A DNA stretch of 64,000 nt from Candidatus Kapaibacterium sp. GTDB lineage: Bacteria > Bacteroidota > Ignavibacteria > Kapaibacteriales > HRBIN21. Shown piece after piece: positions 27,432-36,963 of this stretch. The DNA lies in assembly GCA_938084565.1 (NCBI GenBank), contig CALKEU010000009.1:1-64000 (forward strand), given 5' to 3'. The translations under genes and the position numbers were made by a program. The notes under the pieces were generated by a model. It did not search any database, was not told where the DNA came from, and saw nothing but the letters and a program-made list of their open reading frames with translations. Numbering within the stretch: the first letter of the stretch is position 1; each line of letters starts with the position of its first letter.

Positions 27432-28903
27432 GTGTTCGGGTTCGCTTCGCCCCATCCCCGACGGGCTTTCTGCACATTGGTGGCTTACGCACGGCGCTCT
27501 ATAATTTCCTCTTTGCCCGCCACCACGGTGGGGCGTTCATCCTCCGCATCGAGGACACTGACCAGGAGCGCACTGTCCCGGGAGCTGTTGAGAATATCAT
27601 CGACATGCTCCGCTGGGTTGGGCTAGAGTTCGACGAAGGCCCTCACGTTGGCGGTCCTTACGGTCCGTATGTTCAATCGGAACGGCTCGAGCTCTACCGG
27701 CAGCAAGTACACATTCTGCTCGAGCGAGGGGCCGCCTACTATGCCTTCGACACCCCGGAGGAGCTTGAGCGCATGCGGCAGAGGCAGCGTCGCGCCGGTA
27801 TTGCCCCCAAGTACGACCGCTTCGCTATGCGCAATAGCTTTACCCTCCCATCCGAAGAGGTCCAGCGCCTCTTAGCCGATGGCAGCCCAGCTGTCGTGCG
27901 TCTGGCCGTGCCAATGGACCGCGACATTAGCTTCGACGACCTCATCCGCGGCCGCATTACCGTCCATGGTCGAGACCTGGACGATCAGGTGCTCCTCAAA
28001 TCCGACGGCTTCCCGACCTATCACCTGGCCAATGTGGTCGACGACCACTTCATGCATATCACGCACGTCATCCGCGGTGAGGAATGGATCCCCTCCACAC
28101 CCAAGCACATCCTGCTCTATGAGGCCTTCGGCTGGGAAGCGCCGCAGTTTGCCCATTTGCCGCTCCTACTCAACCCGGACCGTAGTAAGCTCAGTAAACG
28201 GCACGGAGATGTCGCTGTCGACGATTTCCGCCGCCAGGGCTACTTTCCGGAAGCCCTCCTCAACTTTGTTGCTCTCCTGGGATGGAATCCCACGGCGGAT
28301 CGGGAGCTTTTTACGCTCGAGGAGCTCATCGCTGCCTTCGATCTTACCAAAGTCAACCGCGCTCCAGCCATCGTAGACCGTGCGAAGCTGGACTGGATGA
28401 ATGCCCAGTATCTGCGCCTTCTGCCGCTGGATCGGCTCGCCCGCCAGCTCCAACCCCTGCTCCAGGAGTTAGGCTATCCGGACTACCCGCTCGACTACCT
28501 CATGCGGGCAATCGCCCTCCTACGGGAGCGGGTCGATCGGCTCCCCGAAATAGCCACTTTCGGCGACTATCTCTTCATCCCTCCACGCTCATACGACTGG
28601 CAATACTTCCGCGCCCACTGGCGTGACGAGTTGCCACAGTGGCTCGAGGAGCTGCTGCCCGTGCTGGAGCAGACCGAGCCCTTCACCGCCGAGCTCCTTC
28701 AGCAGCAGATCCGGCAGTTTGTTGAACACCGTGGACAACCCCTGCGAGCCCTCGTCCACCCACTGCGTCTGATCCTGACGGGCAAATCTGTCGGGGCTGG
28801 CCTGTTCGAGACCATGGCGGTCCTGGGCAAAGCCGAATGCCTCCGCCGTATCCGGCATTTCTTGACCACGGAGTTGCCCACGGCGCAGCTGCACACAGCA
28901 TGA
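27428..28903 (+). CDS. gltX: Glutamyl-tRNA synthetase
   Basis: 491 residues from the ATG that overlaps the queD stop; the frame upstream is a shadow of queD. It is a class I aminoacyl-tRNA synthetase with the HIGH motif as HIGG in PSPTGFLHIGGLRTALYN and the KMSKS loop as KLSKR (SKLSKRHGD). The catalytic Rossmann domain carries ILRIEDTDQERTV, and a C-terminal anticodon-binding helical domain follows. It couples to queF-queD, fitting a tRNA-related operon, since GluRS-related enzymes also modify queuosine tRNA, but the full C-terminal domain shows a true GluRS. The stop overlaps the next ATG. Confidence 0.94.
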   Translation: MSVRVRFAPSPTGFLHIGGLRTALYNFLFARHHGGAFILRIEDTDQERTVPGAVENIIDMLRWVGLEFDEGPHVGGPYGPYVQSERLELYRQQVHILLERGAAYYAFDTPEELERMRQRQRRAGIAPKYDRFAMRNSFTLPSEEVQRLLADGSPAVVRLAVPMDRDISFDDLIRGRITVHGRDLDDQVLLKSDGFPTYHLANVVDDHFMHITHVIRGEEWIPSTPKHILLYEAFGWEAPQFAHLPLLLNPDRSKLSKRHGDVAVDDFRRQGYFPEALLNFVALLGWNPTADRELFTLEELIAAFDLTKVNRAPAIVDRAKLDWMNAQYLRLLPLDRLARQLQPLLQELGYPDYPLDYLMRAIALLRERVDRLPEIATFGDYLFIPPRSYDWQYFRAHWRDELPQWLEELLPVLEQTEPFTAELLQQQIRQFVEHRGQPLRALVHPLRLILTGKSVGAGLFETMAVLGKAECLRRIRHFLTTELPTAQLHTA

Positions 28904-29337
28904 GAATCGGGCCCGGCCTGAGCATACTGCTGTTCTGCGCAGCCTGTCAGAGTATGCCGCCATGTGCCCCGCCGCACGACGTCCGCCTCCGCTGGGGAAT
29001 GTCCGAGCACGGAGCACATCGCATACGAGGCTATGAGCTGACTACCCGCGGAGAGCTCTTCCGCTACGAAGCCCGCGGTGATACCCTCCTCTACCGCCAG
29101 CGCCTCGGTACAATTGCTCCTCAGCTCTACTGCGCTCTCCTCTCCCAGGCCCGTCACACCTTCCTGACCGTTCAGGCCTTCCACGTCCCCGCTGACACGC
29201 AGTACTTCCTCCAATATCGGGCTCCCACAGCCTTCATCCACATGGCCTGGAATCCACTCCACCGTACCTACGCTACCGAACCGCTCTGGGCCCTCTACGA
29301 CTCGCTCGAGGCAGCTCGACTCTGCTGCGTTCGTTAA
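28900..29337 (+). CDS. Small putative lipoprotein, function unknown
   Basis: 145 residues. The short hydrophobic N-terminus ends in CAAC (MRIGPGLSILLFCAACQS), which could be a lipobox with Cys-16 lipidated, although the -3 position is atypical. The rest is a compact alpha/beta region (LTTRGELFRYEARGDTLLYRQRLG) with no recognised family. The ATG overlaps the gltX stop, so it is translated from the gltX transcript. Confidence 0.6.
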   Translation: MRIGPGLSILLFCAACQSMPPCAPPHDVRLRWGMSEHGAHRIRGYELTTRGELFRYEARGDTLLYRQRLGTIAPQLYCALLSQARHTFLTVQAFHVPADTQYFLQYRAPTAFIHMAWNPLHRTYATEPLWALYDSLEAARLCCVR

Positions 29338-29345
29338 GGACCCGC

Positions 29346-29353
29346 TAAATTTG
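29346..29353 (+). promoter_or_regulatory. TAnnTTTG promoter -7 element (TAAATTTG)
   Basis: A full match 30 bases before the response-regulator ATG, in the short gap after the lipoprotein gene. It separates the queF and response-regulator transcription units. Confidence 0.55.
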
Positions 29354-29383
29354 TACCACCTCTGCCCACGGGGCCTGTACGTG

Positions 29384-30784
29384 ATGCAGCCACTTGTTGT
29401 CGTCATCGACGACGAACCCTATTGGATCGATACCGTCCGAAGCGTCCTCACCCCACACGGCTATCGGCTACAGGGGTTTACTGACCCTCAGGAAGGGCTG
29501 CGCTTTGTGGCCAGCTCTCGAGCCATTGCCGCCGTGCTTCTCGACGTTCGCTTCGGCACGGAAGAGCAAGGGCTGCAACTACTCCGGGAGATTGTGCGCC
29601 TCCCTGCAGCCCCGCCAGTCTTCATGCTCTCAAGCTACGAACGAGCGCTCTACATCGAGTATGCCCTCAAGCAGGGTGCTGAGGCTTACATCCCAAAGGA
29701 ACAATTGGCAAGCCTGCCTGAGCGCCTCCAGCACCTCATGCGGCAGCCTTCGCCCCCCTTCCATCAGTCCTTCGAATATCTCCAGCAGCTCGGCATCGAA
29801 ACCTGCAGTGAGAAGATGCGGGAACTTGCTCGCAAAATCCAGCTCTACGCCCCGACTGATCTGGCCGTGCTGATCTGCGGCGAAACTGGTACGGGCAAAA
29901 CCCTCGTGGCCCACGCCCTCCACCGAGCTAGCCATCGGCATCACGGTCCATTTGTAGCCGTCGACATTCCGAATGTTGCTGGAGCTGCTGAGCTCTTCTC
30001 GAGCCGTCTCTTCGGCACTGTCAAGGGGGCCTTCACAGGTGCCGAGCGAACTGATGGATTTTTCCATGCGGCCCACGGTGGAACGCTCTTCCTGGACGAA
30101 ATCGGGGAGCTCTCCCCCGAACAGCAGGCAAAGCTCCTCAAGCCGATTGAGGAGAAACGCTTCTGCCGCGTGGGCTCCATTCGAGAGGAAACCGTCGATG
30201 TGCGAATCATTGCCGCAACCAATCAGGACATCGCCCGCATGGTCGATGAGGGCCGCTTCCGCCGTGACCTCTACGAGCGGCTCAGCCAAGAGGTGCTCTT
30301 CCTTCCCCCATTGCGGGAACGTCCAGACGATATCATCCATCTGGCACAGCACTTCGCTCGTACCCTGCCGGCGCTCCTCTGGGGTGCTTCCCCCGCGGCT
30401 GCCCCGTATAGCTTCTCGGAAGCAGCGCTTGAGCTCCTCTGTGGGCAGCCGTGGAAGGGCAACGTGCGTGAACTCCGCCATGTCGTCCAAAAGTGCCTCC
30501 TCCTGGCCCGTGAGGCCGGAACGAGTCTTCTTACCCCGCGCATTGTCCGCCAGGCTCTCACCTCCTCTGCAATGCCTGACCGCCAGACCTCTGGCACACT
30601 CCAGCAGGTCAAGCAACAGGTCACCCGGGAAATGCTGGAGTACACTCTCCACGCCTACGGAGGCAACGTCGTCCGAGCAGCACGGGCATTAGGCATCAGC
30701 CGCGAACACTGCCACCGTCTCATTAAGCGCTACGCCATCGACATCAATGCCTTCCGCACGAGGCAGCCACACAATGCGGATTGA
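29384..30784 (+). CDS. Sigma-54-dependent response regulator (NtrC family)
   Basis: 466 residues from ATG 29384. Domain order is a receiver domain (about 1-125, with VVVIDDEP acidic pair, LLDVRFG phospho-acceptor Asp and a late Lys in AYIPKEQ), an AAA+ sigma-54 activator domain with Walker A GETGTGKT and the sigma-54 contact loop GAFTGAERTDG intact, Walker B GTLFLDEIGEL, then a C-terminal Fis-type helix-turn-helix (ARALGISREHCHRLIKRY). It should activate sigma-54 promoters when phosphorylated. No histidine kinase is adjacent, so it is an orphan regulator here. It overlaps cysS by 11 bases. Confidence 0.92.
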   Translation: MQPLVVVIDDEPYWIDTVRSVLTPHGYRLQGFTDPQEGLRFVASSRAIAAVLLDVRFGTEEQGLQLLREIVRLPAAPPVFMLSSYERALYIEYALKQGAEAYIPKEQLASLPERLQHLMRQPSPPFHQSFEYLQQLGIETCSEKMRELARKIQLYAPTDLAVLICGETGTGKTLVAHALHRASHRHHGPFVAVDIPNVAGAAELFSSRLFGTVKGAFTGAERTDGFFHAAHGGTLFLDEIGELSPEQQAKLLKPIEEKRFCRVGSIREETVDVRIIAATNQDIARMVDEGRFRRDLYERLSQEVLFLPPLRERPDDIIHLAQHFARTLPALLWGASPAAAPYSFSEAALELLCGQPWKGNVRELRHVVQKCLLLAREAGTSLLTPRIVRQALTSSAMPDRQTSGTLQQVKQQVTREMLEYTLHAYGGNVVRAARALGISREHCHRLIKRYAIDINAFRTRQPHNAD

Positions 30785-32225
30785 GCTCTTCAACACACTC
30801 AGTCGTCAGCTCGAAACCTTCGAGCCATTGCAGCCCAATGTGGTCCGCATGTACACGTGCGGTCCCACCGTCTACGACTATGCCCACATCGGCAACATCC
30901 GGGCTTTCCTCTGTGCTGATCTGCTCCAGCGCGTCCTGCGCTTTGTGGGCGGCTACGAGGTCCGCTGGGTGATGAACATTACCGACATCGATGACAAGAC
31001 CATCCGCGGCAGCGCTCCCCACAGTCCGCTCTGGCGCCCTGAGATGGGAGAGCAGACAGAGGATCCGCAGGAAAATCTGCGCCGCTACACCCGCTTTTAC
31101 GAACAGGCCTTTGTGGAAGACCTGGAGCGTATGCACATCCGTCGGCACTTCCTGGCGGCGTTGCCACGGGCCACGGAGTATATTGCAGCCATGCAAGAGC
31201 TGGTCCGGCGTATTGTCGCCCGTGGGTTCGGCTATGTGGCTGGCGGGAGTGTGTACTTTGATCTGTCGGCCTGGCGCCAACAGGCTCCCTACGGACGGTT
31301 GCTGCCACTGGATCCGGCCTCTATTCGGGCCGGTGCCCGGATTGACAGCGACCAGTACGAGCGCGAAGAGATCAGCGACTTCGTCCTCTGGAAGGCTCGC
31401 AAAGCCGGTGAACCGTGGTGGGACTTCGAACTCAATGGCCAGCACCTTCCGGGGCGTCCTGGCTGGCACTTGGAGTGTTCGGCCATGGAGCACGAATTGC
31501 TCGGCCTGCCCTTCGACATCCACACCGGCGGCATCGATCTCCGCTTCCCCCACCACGAAAACGAAATTGCCCAAAGCATGGCCGGCTACGGCGTTGAGCC
31601 GACACGGTTCTGGGTGCACAACGAGTTCTTGGAAGTCGAAGGGCAGAAGATGAGCAAGTCGCTGGGCAATTTCTTCACCTTGCGCGATCTCCTCCAGCGT
31701 GGGCTCGATCCGCTCGACATTCGCTTTGCCATGCTCGGGGCCCATTATCGATCGCCCTTCAACTTCACCTTCGCCGGCATCGAGGCAGCCCGACGTGCCC
31801 GACACCGTGTCCAGGAATACATCTACGCCCTCCACGACGCAACTACCCAGGAGGGGATCACTGTCGACGTGCCTGCTCTCCGAGAGCGCATCTTCGGCCA
31901 TTTGGCCGAGGATTTGCACACACCGAAGGCGTTGGCAGAATTTTTCAGCTTCCTGAACGCCACCCCTGCTGGAGCTCTCTCGGCCGACAGCCGTCGCGGA
32001 GTCCTGGAATTCATTGCGGCATTCAACCAAATCCTGGATGTCTGGCAGATAACCCCACGTCCGCCGGAGGAGATTCCCGAAGAGATTCGACGTTTGGCCG
32101 AACAGCGTTGGCTCCTGCGCCTTCAGCGCCGCTACGCCGAGGCTGATGCCCTTCGACACCAGATTCAACAGGCCGGCTACACGATCAAGGATCTCCGCGA
32201 CGGCTACCTCATCGAACGCCTATGA
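30774..32225 (+). CDS. cysS: Cysteinyl-tRNA synthetase
   Basis: 483 residues from ATG 30774. It is a class I synthetase with YTCGPTVYDYAHIGNIRAF at the start (a zinc Cys plus the HIGN version of HIGH), the zinc-site segment PGWHLECSAM, the GGIDLRFPHHENE motif and KMSKS as KMSKSLGNF. A DALR anticodon-binding domain sits at the C-terminus. It overlaps the response-regulator gene by 11 bases and the next gene by ATGA. Confidence 0.95.
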   Translation: MRIELFNTLSRQLETFEPLQPNVVRMYTCGPTVYDYAHIGNIRAFLCADLLQRVLRFVGGYEVRWVMNITDIDDKTIRGSAPHSPLWRPEMGEQTEDPQENLRRYTRFYEQAFVEDLERMHIRRHFLAALPRATEYIAAMQELVRRIVARGFGYVAGGSVYFDLSAWRQQAPYGRLLPLDPASIRAGARIDSDQYEREEISDFVLWKARKAGEPWWDFELNGQHLPGRPGWHLECSAMEHELLGLPFDIHTGGIDLRFPHHENEIAQSMAGYGVEPTRFWVHNEFLEVEGQKMSKSLGNFFTLRDLLQRGLDPLDIRFAMLGAHYRSPFNFTFAGIEAARRARHRVQEYIYALHDATTQEGITVDVPALRERIFGHLAEDLHTPKALAEFFSFLNATPAGALSADSRRGVLEFIAAFNQILDVWQITPRPPEEIPEEIRRLAEQRWLLRLQRRYAEADALRHQIQQAGYTIKDLRDGYLIERL

Positions 32226-33109
32226 CGGAGCTGCCCACCTGCGGCATCGTCGGTCCGGGAAGGGTTGGCAAGGCTCTCGCTTTAGCCTTCCACGACCGTG
32301 GCTGCTTGCGCTTTGTGAAGGGACGCTCGCCCGAGCATGCCCTCTGGGCCTATGCACATGGCCTGCCCTACAGCGAAAGCTGGGAGACACTGCCCCCGGT
32401 GGATGTGGTATGGTTCACCGTGCCCGACCGAGCGTTGAGCTCTGTTCTGGCCGAATGCCTCTCCAGGGTTGCCCCCGCCCTCCGGGCTCGGGCAAGCTTT
32501 GTCCACACGGCTGGCAGTCTCGGTGGCGAACCCTTCCACCCCTGGGCCGATACAATCCTTTGGGGCTGCGCCCATCCCTGCCAGACCTTCCCCCAGGAGC
32601 CCCAAAGGAACCGGCTGCGCTGCATTGGATGGCTCATCGAAAGCCCTTGGGCACGGACACAGCACCAGCTGGCCACGCTTGTACGTGCACTCGATGGCAT
32701 TCCTCTCACTTTCGCATACCTCGACCCCCAGCGGCGTGCCCGCTACCATGCCGCAGCCGTTTTGGCCTCTAATGCACTCATGACCTCCCTACGAGCCGCT
32801 TTCGATCTTGTCCGCTCTGCCGACCTACCTGCCCAACTCCTCCTCCAGCCACTGGCCTCCACAGCTCTCGCCACCGCCCTTGCCGCTCCTACAGACCCCG
32901 TACGGCTGACCGGCCCCATTGCTCGCGGGGACTGGCCTACAGTCGAACGCCACCTCCGTGCCCTCCCCCCGCCTGAAGCAGCGCTGTATCGCTATCTCTC
33001 CGCGGCCATTGCAACTTTGGCTCATCAGCATGGTTTCCTCTCCACCGAGCAATACCAGCACCTTCTCAACCTCCTTGGCCTTCCCCCACCCGGGGACGGA
33101 GGGAGCTAA
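32222..33109 (+). CDS. DUF2520 / Rossmann-like NAD(P)-binding protein
   Basis: 295 residues. The N-terminal Rossmann motif GIVGPGRVGKALALAFHDRG is followed by VVWFTVPDRALSSVLAE and VHTAGSLGG, the pattern of the Rossmann-like/DUF2520 family, which is distantly related to pyrroline-5-carboxylate and ketopantoate reductases. A C-terminal helical domain is about 130 residues long. No substrate is assigned for the family. The ATG overlaps the cysS stop. It is the last gene before a hairpin terminator. Confidence 0.8.
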   Translation: MTELPTCGIVGPGRVGKALALAFHDRGCLRFVKGRSPEHALWAYAHGLPYSESWETLPPVDVVWFTVPDRALSSVLAECLSRVAPALRARASFVHTAGSLGGEPFHPWADTILWGCAHPCQTFPQEPQRNRLRCIGWLIESPWARTQHQLATLVRALDGIPLTFAYLDPQRRARYHAAAVLASNALMTSLRAAFDLVRSADLPAQLLLQPLASTALATALAAPTDPVRLTGPIARGDWPTVERHLRALPPPEAALYRYLSAAIATLAHQHGFLSTEQYQHLLNLLGLPPPGDGGS

Positions 33110-33196
33110 GTGCCGTTCTCGGCCCACCCTCTTCATCGCCTACATCTGCCCGCGGTGTAGATGGCCCAGACTCCCTCTGCGGCCAGGGCATGGTTG

Positions 33197-33245
33197 AAAA
33201 ACTCTGCTGAACGCCCCCACTGGTGGAGGGCAAGAGGAGTTTTTT
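33197..33245. terminator. Bidirectional-type hairpin terminator after the cysS operon
   Basis: AAAAACTC at 33197-33204 pairs with GAGTTTTT at 33237-33244, giving an A-run before and a T-run after an inner GC hairpin (GCCC/GGGC and CCAC/GTGG at 33213-33231). It lies about 90 bases after the DUF2520 gene and before dnaB. Confidence 0.65.
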
Positions 33246-33297
33246 GAGCCCCTGCCTCTCCCATCCCAATGCATCCCCAGAATACGCTGAGGTGGCG

Positions 33298-33305
33298 TAT
33301 TTTAG
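33298..33305 (+). promoter_or_regulatory. Possible TAnnTTTG-like element (TATTTTAG) before dnaB
   Basis: One mismatch to TAnnTTTG, 26 bases upstream of the chosen dnaB ATG and downstream of the hairpin terminator. Its position argues against the alternative start at 33269. Confidence 0.35.
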
Positions 33306-33331
33306 GAGCCAACACCGAATCCCCTACTTCC

Positions 33332-34810
33332 ATGGCAGCGCAGGAGTCTGCTGGTGCAGCTGGCTATCCCCTGGAGAAACTCCTCAGCGCAGGGCGGCGG
33401 CGAACGGCTGAAGTTATCTCCCTAGAGCGCCTGAGCGAGCGGGTGCCTCCACACTCTCTGGAGGCCGAAATGGCCATCTTAGGCGCCATGCTCCTGGATC
33501 GTGCAGCCCTGGTCAAAGCCATCGAACTTCTGCAACCAGAGTGCTTCTACCGCGAGAGCCACCAGATACTGTTTGCCACCATGATCGGGCTTTTTGAACG
33601 GGGGGTGACCGTCGATACACTGACGCTGGCCGAAGAGCTACGCCGACAAGGGATGCTCGAGCACGTTGGGGGGACGGCGTACTTGGCCGAGCTAAGCCTG
33701 AATGTCCCCTCGCCCAGCGCCGTGGAGCACTACGCCCGCATTGTGCTTGAGCACTATCTCAAGCGGAGTCTCATCCGCACGGCGGCGGAGATTCTCTATG
33801 CCTGCTACGATAGCACGACCGACGCCCTCGAAGAACTCGATCGGGCCGAGAGCGCCATCTTCGGGATTGCGGAGAAGCATCTGCGACAGAGCGTGCTGTC
33901 GCTGCGCACCCTGGCGCGGACGACCTTTGAGATGCTCTCCCACTTGATCGAACGGAGTGCTCGCCACGGCCTCACAGGTATCCCAACAGGGTACATTGGC
34001 CTAGATGAGCTCCTGGGGGGTCTGCAGCGCTCGGACTTCATTGTCATTGCTGGACGCCCCTCGATGGGGAAGACAGCCTTGGCCCTTTCGATTGCCCGCA
34101 ACGTGGCCGTCGAATATCGTATTCCGGTTGCAATCTTCTCGCTCGAAATGTCTGCCCAGCAGCTCATGCTGCGCCTCCTTGCGGCCGAGGCTCAGATTGA
34201 CCTCCATCGTCTCCGGACCGGACGCATAAGCACGGAGATGATGCCGCAGATTGTGCAGGCTATCGGCCGTCTGGCAGAAGCCCCTATCTTCGTCGATGAC
34301 ACCCCGATGCTGTCCCTGCTGGAGCTGCGAGCTAAAGCGCGCCGCCTTCGTGCCGAGCACAACGTACAGCTCATCATCGTCGACTACCTGCAGCTGGTCC
34401 ATCCGCCGAAGGCAGAAAGCCGCGAACGGGAAGTCGCTATGATTTCCCGTGCCTTCAAGATGATGGCCAAAGAGCTGGCCATTCCCGTCGTTGCGCTGGC
34501 TCAGCTGAATCGCTCCGTGGAATCCCGTGCCGATAAGCGTCCGATGCTGGCCGATTTGCGCGAATCGGGCTCCCTGGAGCAAGATGCCGATGTGGTCATC
34601 TTCGTTCACCGGCCGGAGATGTACGGCATCACGACGTACGACGACGGAGCACCGACGGAGGGGACAGCCGAAATCATTGTCGGCAAGCAGCGCAACGGCC
34701 CCGTCGGGGAAGTACGCTTGGCCTACTTACGGGACTTCGCCCGCTTTGAGAACCTTGCGCTGCACTACACTGAGCCGCCGCCGCCCTACGGCGAGGATAC
34801 GCCCTTCTGA
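33332..34810 (+). CDS. dnaB: Replicative DNA helicase DnaB
   Basis: 492 residues from ATG 33332; an ATG at 33269 would add 21 residues and cross a promoter-like element. The N-terminal DnaB domain contains VPPHSLEAEMAILGAMLLD. The RecA-like C-terminal domain has IPTGYIGLDELLGGLQRSD, Walker A GRPSMGKTA, VAIFSLEMSAQQL, Walker B LIIVDYLQLV and the LADLRESGSLEQDADVV signature. It unwinds DNA at the replication fork. No intein is present. A BatA-like gene follows after 62 bases. Confidence 0.95.
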   Translation: MAAQESAGAAGYPLEKLLSAGRRRTAEVISLERLSERVPPHSLEAEMAILGAMLLDRAALVKAIELLQPECFYRESHQILFATMIGLFERGVTVDTLTLAEELRRQGMLEHVGGTAYLAELSLNVPSPSAVEHYARIVLEHYLKRSLIRTAAEILYACYDSTTDALEELDRAESAIFGIAEKHLRQSVLSLRTLARTTFEMLSHLIERSARHGLTGIPTGYIGLDELLGGLQRSDFIVIAGRPSMGKTALALSIARNVAVEYRIPVAIFSLEMSAQQLMLRLLAAEAQIDLHRLRTGRISTEMMPQIVQAIGRLAEAPIFVDDTPMLSLLELRAKARRLRAEHNVQLIIVDYLQLVHPPKAESREREVAMISRAFKMMAKELAIPVVALAQLNRSVESRADKRPMLADLRESGSLEQDADVVIFVHRPEMYGITTYDDGAPTEGTAEIIVGKQRNGPVGEVRLAYLRDFARFENLALHYTEPPPPYGEDTPF

Positions 34811-34872
34811 GCTCGGGTGCACGCTTCCAGGGCAGGGGTTCGTCTATCGCCACGCACGGAGCGCTAACGGCC

Positions 34873-36963
34873 ATGCAATTTCTCAATCCAGCGGTGCTGC
34901 TTGCCCTGGCGGCAGCCCTCATACCTCTGATGCTCCATTTTCTGACGTTGCGCAAACCTCGCCCGTTTCTGTTCAGCTCACTGCGCTTCTTGCAGGAGCT
35001 CCAACGGAGCACGGTACGGCGCTTTCGGCTGCGGCAGTTATTGCTGCTCCTGGTACGGATGGCCCTGATTGCTACCATCGTTTTGGCCTTCGCACGGCCA
35101 GCTCTCCCAGGGCGAGTTCCGCTCCTTGGAACACGGGCACCGGTGAGCGTCGTGCTACTTGTGGACAATTCCGCCAGCATGGGTCTTGTCGAGAGTTCCG
35201 GCGAGCGCTTTCAGCAGCTCCAAGAAGGGGCCGAGCGCTTCATCCGCTCGCTTCAGGCTGAAGATGAAATTGCCCTTCTCCCTGTGGTACCTCCGCCGCA
35301 ATGGCACGCAGCAGAGTGGGGCTCCCCTCGCGGAGCCATACTCCAGGACCTCAAGAGGCTGACCGTACAACCAGGGCGCGGCGATTTACTGGCCGCACTC
35401 GAGCAGGCAGCCCTCCTGCTGCAGCAGGCCTCCCATGTCCATCGATTCGTGATCGTGCTGAGCGACTTCCAACGGAGCGCCCTTCCGGAACTCCCCCATG
35501 AGCTCCGTCTCTTCGACGCTCGGACGAGCCTCTACGCTGTCAGAGTTGGAGCAGAGGCGATATCGCAGGTTGTACTCGTCATCGACTCCGTTGCGTTGGA
35601 GAGCCAGCTCCGTGCTCTGGGGGAGCCAGTGAGAGTGAGTGCCCGTGTTCGTGCCTTTGGTCACGGGCAAGCCGATGCCATGATCGGACTCTTCTGGGGG
35701 GATGAGCGCGTGGCTCAGCAGCGGGTCACCCTTCGAGCGGGGGAGGCACAGACGGTTGTGCTCAGTGGTACACCCGAGCGGCCGGGCTTTTTGGCAGCCA
35801 CTGTCGTGGCTGAGGGAACTACATCCACGCTGGGCGAACGCCGCTTTGCCGGTTTCGCTGTCGCCGAGCCCTTCCCCGTAGGACTCATTGTCGACGATGA
35901 TGGCTCCCGCCGCTTCGTCGAGTCAGCACTATCGGCTTTCCCGGCTTCGCAACCACCCTTTCAGCTCCAGCTTGTACCACCTTCGGCCCTTGAGACGGTG
36001 GACTTATCGGCTTTCCGAGTGCTAGTCATTGCTAGCGCTCAGCTTACTTTCTCTCACCTCCAGCGCATAGAGAGCTTTCTGCGCGCCGGTGGGGGCGTTG
36101 TCATGCTTGCTGCCGGTGGCAGGACAGCAGAGCTTCTCCCCATGTGGCTTGCCCGTTTCGGTCTTCGCGCCCGAGAACACCAGCTCCCGGAGACACAGCC
36201 GGCCACCCTCACCAGCGCCGATCGACGCCATCCCCTCTTTGCTGGAGTGTTCACCGGGGACATGCGTGAGGAGCGCCTCCCAGAGGCACCCGCTCTGCGA
36301 CGGCTCATCACCCTCGAGGGCGGTATCCCGCTACTCCAAAGCTCTGTTGGAACCGTTCTGGTCGAGCAGCGCGTCGGGCAAGGCTCCCTCTTCTTCTGCG
36401 GGCTTGCGGCTGACCCCACATGGGGGGAATTCCCACGGAGCGGACTCTTCCCTACAGTTCTAGTGCGCGCAACCCTCCTGACTGGCCCTGCAGCCGCCCC
36501 GGTTTTCTTCTACGAGGCTGGCGAGCGCGCTGCCCTCACCCTGCCAACCTCTGCGGAGGCTGTTGTCGTACGTGACCCCACTGGGGGCCGCTATACGGTA
36601 CCAGCCATGCCACTGAGTTCGGGAACTCGCTTGGAACTGGGGCAGCTACAGAACATCGGTCTGTACGAGCTGACAAGCGCCGAAGGGACGCCTTTGGCAA
36701 CACTCAACAGCAACATCCCCACCGCCGAACTGCAGCTAGCGTACGCTGACGAAAAAACCCTGACAACCTGGTTCGGCCAGCTGTTGAGTCCGGCCGCTTC
36801 CTTCCGATACTTACCCTCGGTGACTGAGCTACTTGCCCACACTGACCAGGAAGCCGCTGTCACGGAGTTATGGCGCTACTTCTTGGGAATGGCACTGGTA
36901 CTGGCAGTGCTCGAGCTAGCTCTTGCTCGCCAGGGGCGTAGTAATGCTGAACCCCGGACATAG
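34873..36963 (+). CDS. BatA-like membrane protein with von Willebrand A domain
   Basis: 696 residues. The N-terminus (FLNPAVLLALAAALIPLMLHFLTLRKPRPFLFSSLRFL) is the BatA N-terminal membrane domain. A second membrane segment lies near 55-75, then a vWA domain with the MIDAS motif DNSASMG and a later Asp in VLSDFQ. The C-terminal half resembles a class-I glutamine-amidotransferase-like fold and ends in a membrane segment near 670-690. Related Bacteroidota proteins are linked to aerotolerance or envelope stress, mostly through MoxR-BatABD operons. No moxR is adjacent, so the exact role is open. It overlaps the next gene by 20 bases. Confidence 0.83.
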   Translation: MQFLNPAVLLALAAALIPLMLHFLTLRKPRPFLFSSLRFLQELQRSTVRRFRLRQLLLLLVRMALIATIVLAFARPALPGRVPLLGTRAPVSVVLLVDNSASMGLVESSGERFQQLQEGAERFIRSLQAEDEIALLPVVPPPQWHAAEWGSPRGAILQDLKRLTVQPGRGDLLAALEQAALLLQQASHVHRFVIVLSDFQRSALPELPHELRLFDARTSLYAVRVGAEAISQVVLVIDSVALESQLRALGEPVRVSARVRAFGHGQADAMIGLFWGDERVAQQRVTLRAGEAQTVVLSGTPERPGFLAATVVAEGTTSTLGERRFAGFAVAEPFPVGLIVDDDGSRRFVESALSAFPASQPPFQLQLVPPSALETVDLSAFRVLVIASAQLTFSHLQRIESFLRAGGGVVMLAAGGRTAELLPMWLARFGLRAREHQLPETQPATLTSADRRHPLFAGVFTGDMREERLPEAPALRRLITLEGGIPLLQSSVGTVLVEQRVGQGSLFFCGLAADPTWGEFPRSGLFPTVLVRATLLTGPAAAPVFFYEAGERAALTLPTSAEAVVVRDPTGGRYTVPAMPLSSGTRLELGQLQNIGLYELTSAEGTPLATLNSNIPTAELQLAYADEKTLTTWFGQLLSPAASFRYLPSVTELLAHTDQEAAVTELWRYFLGMALVLAVLELALARQGRSNAEPRT

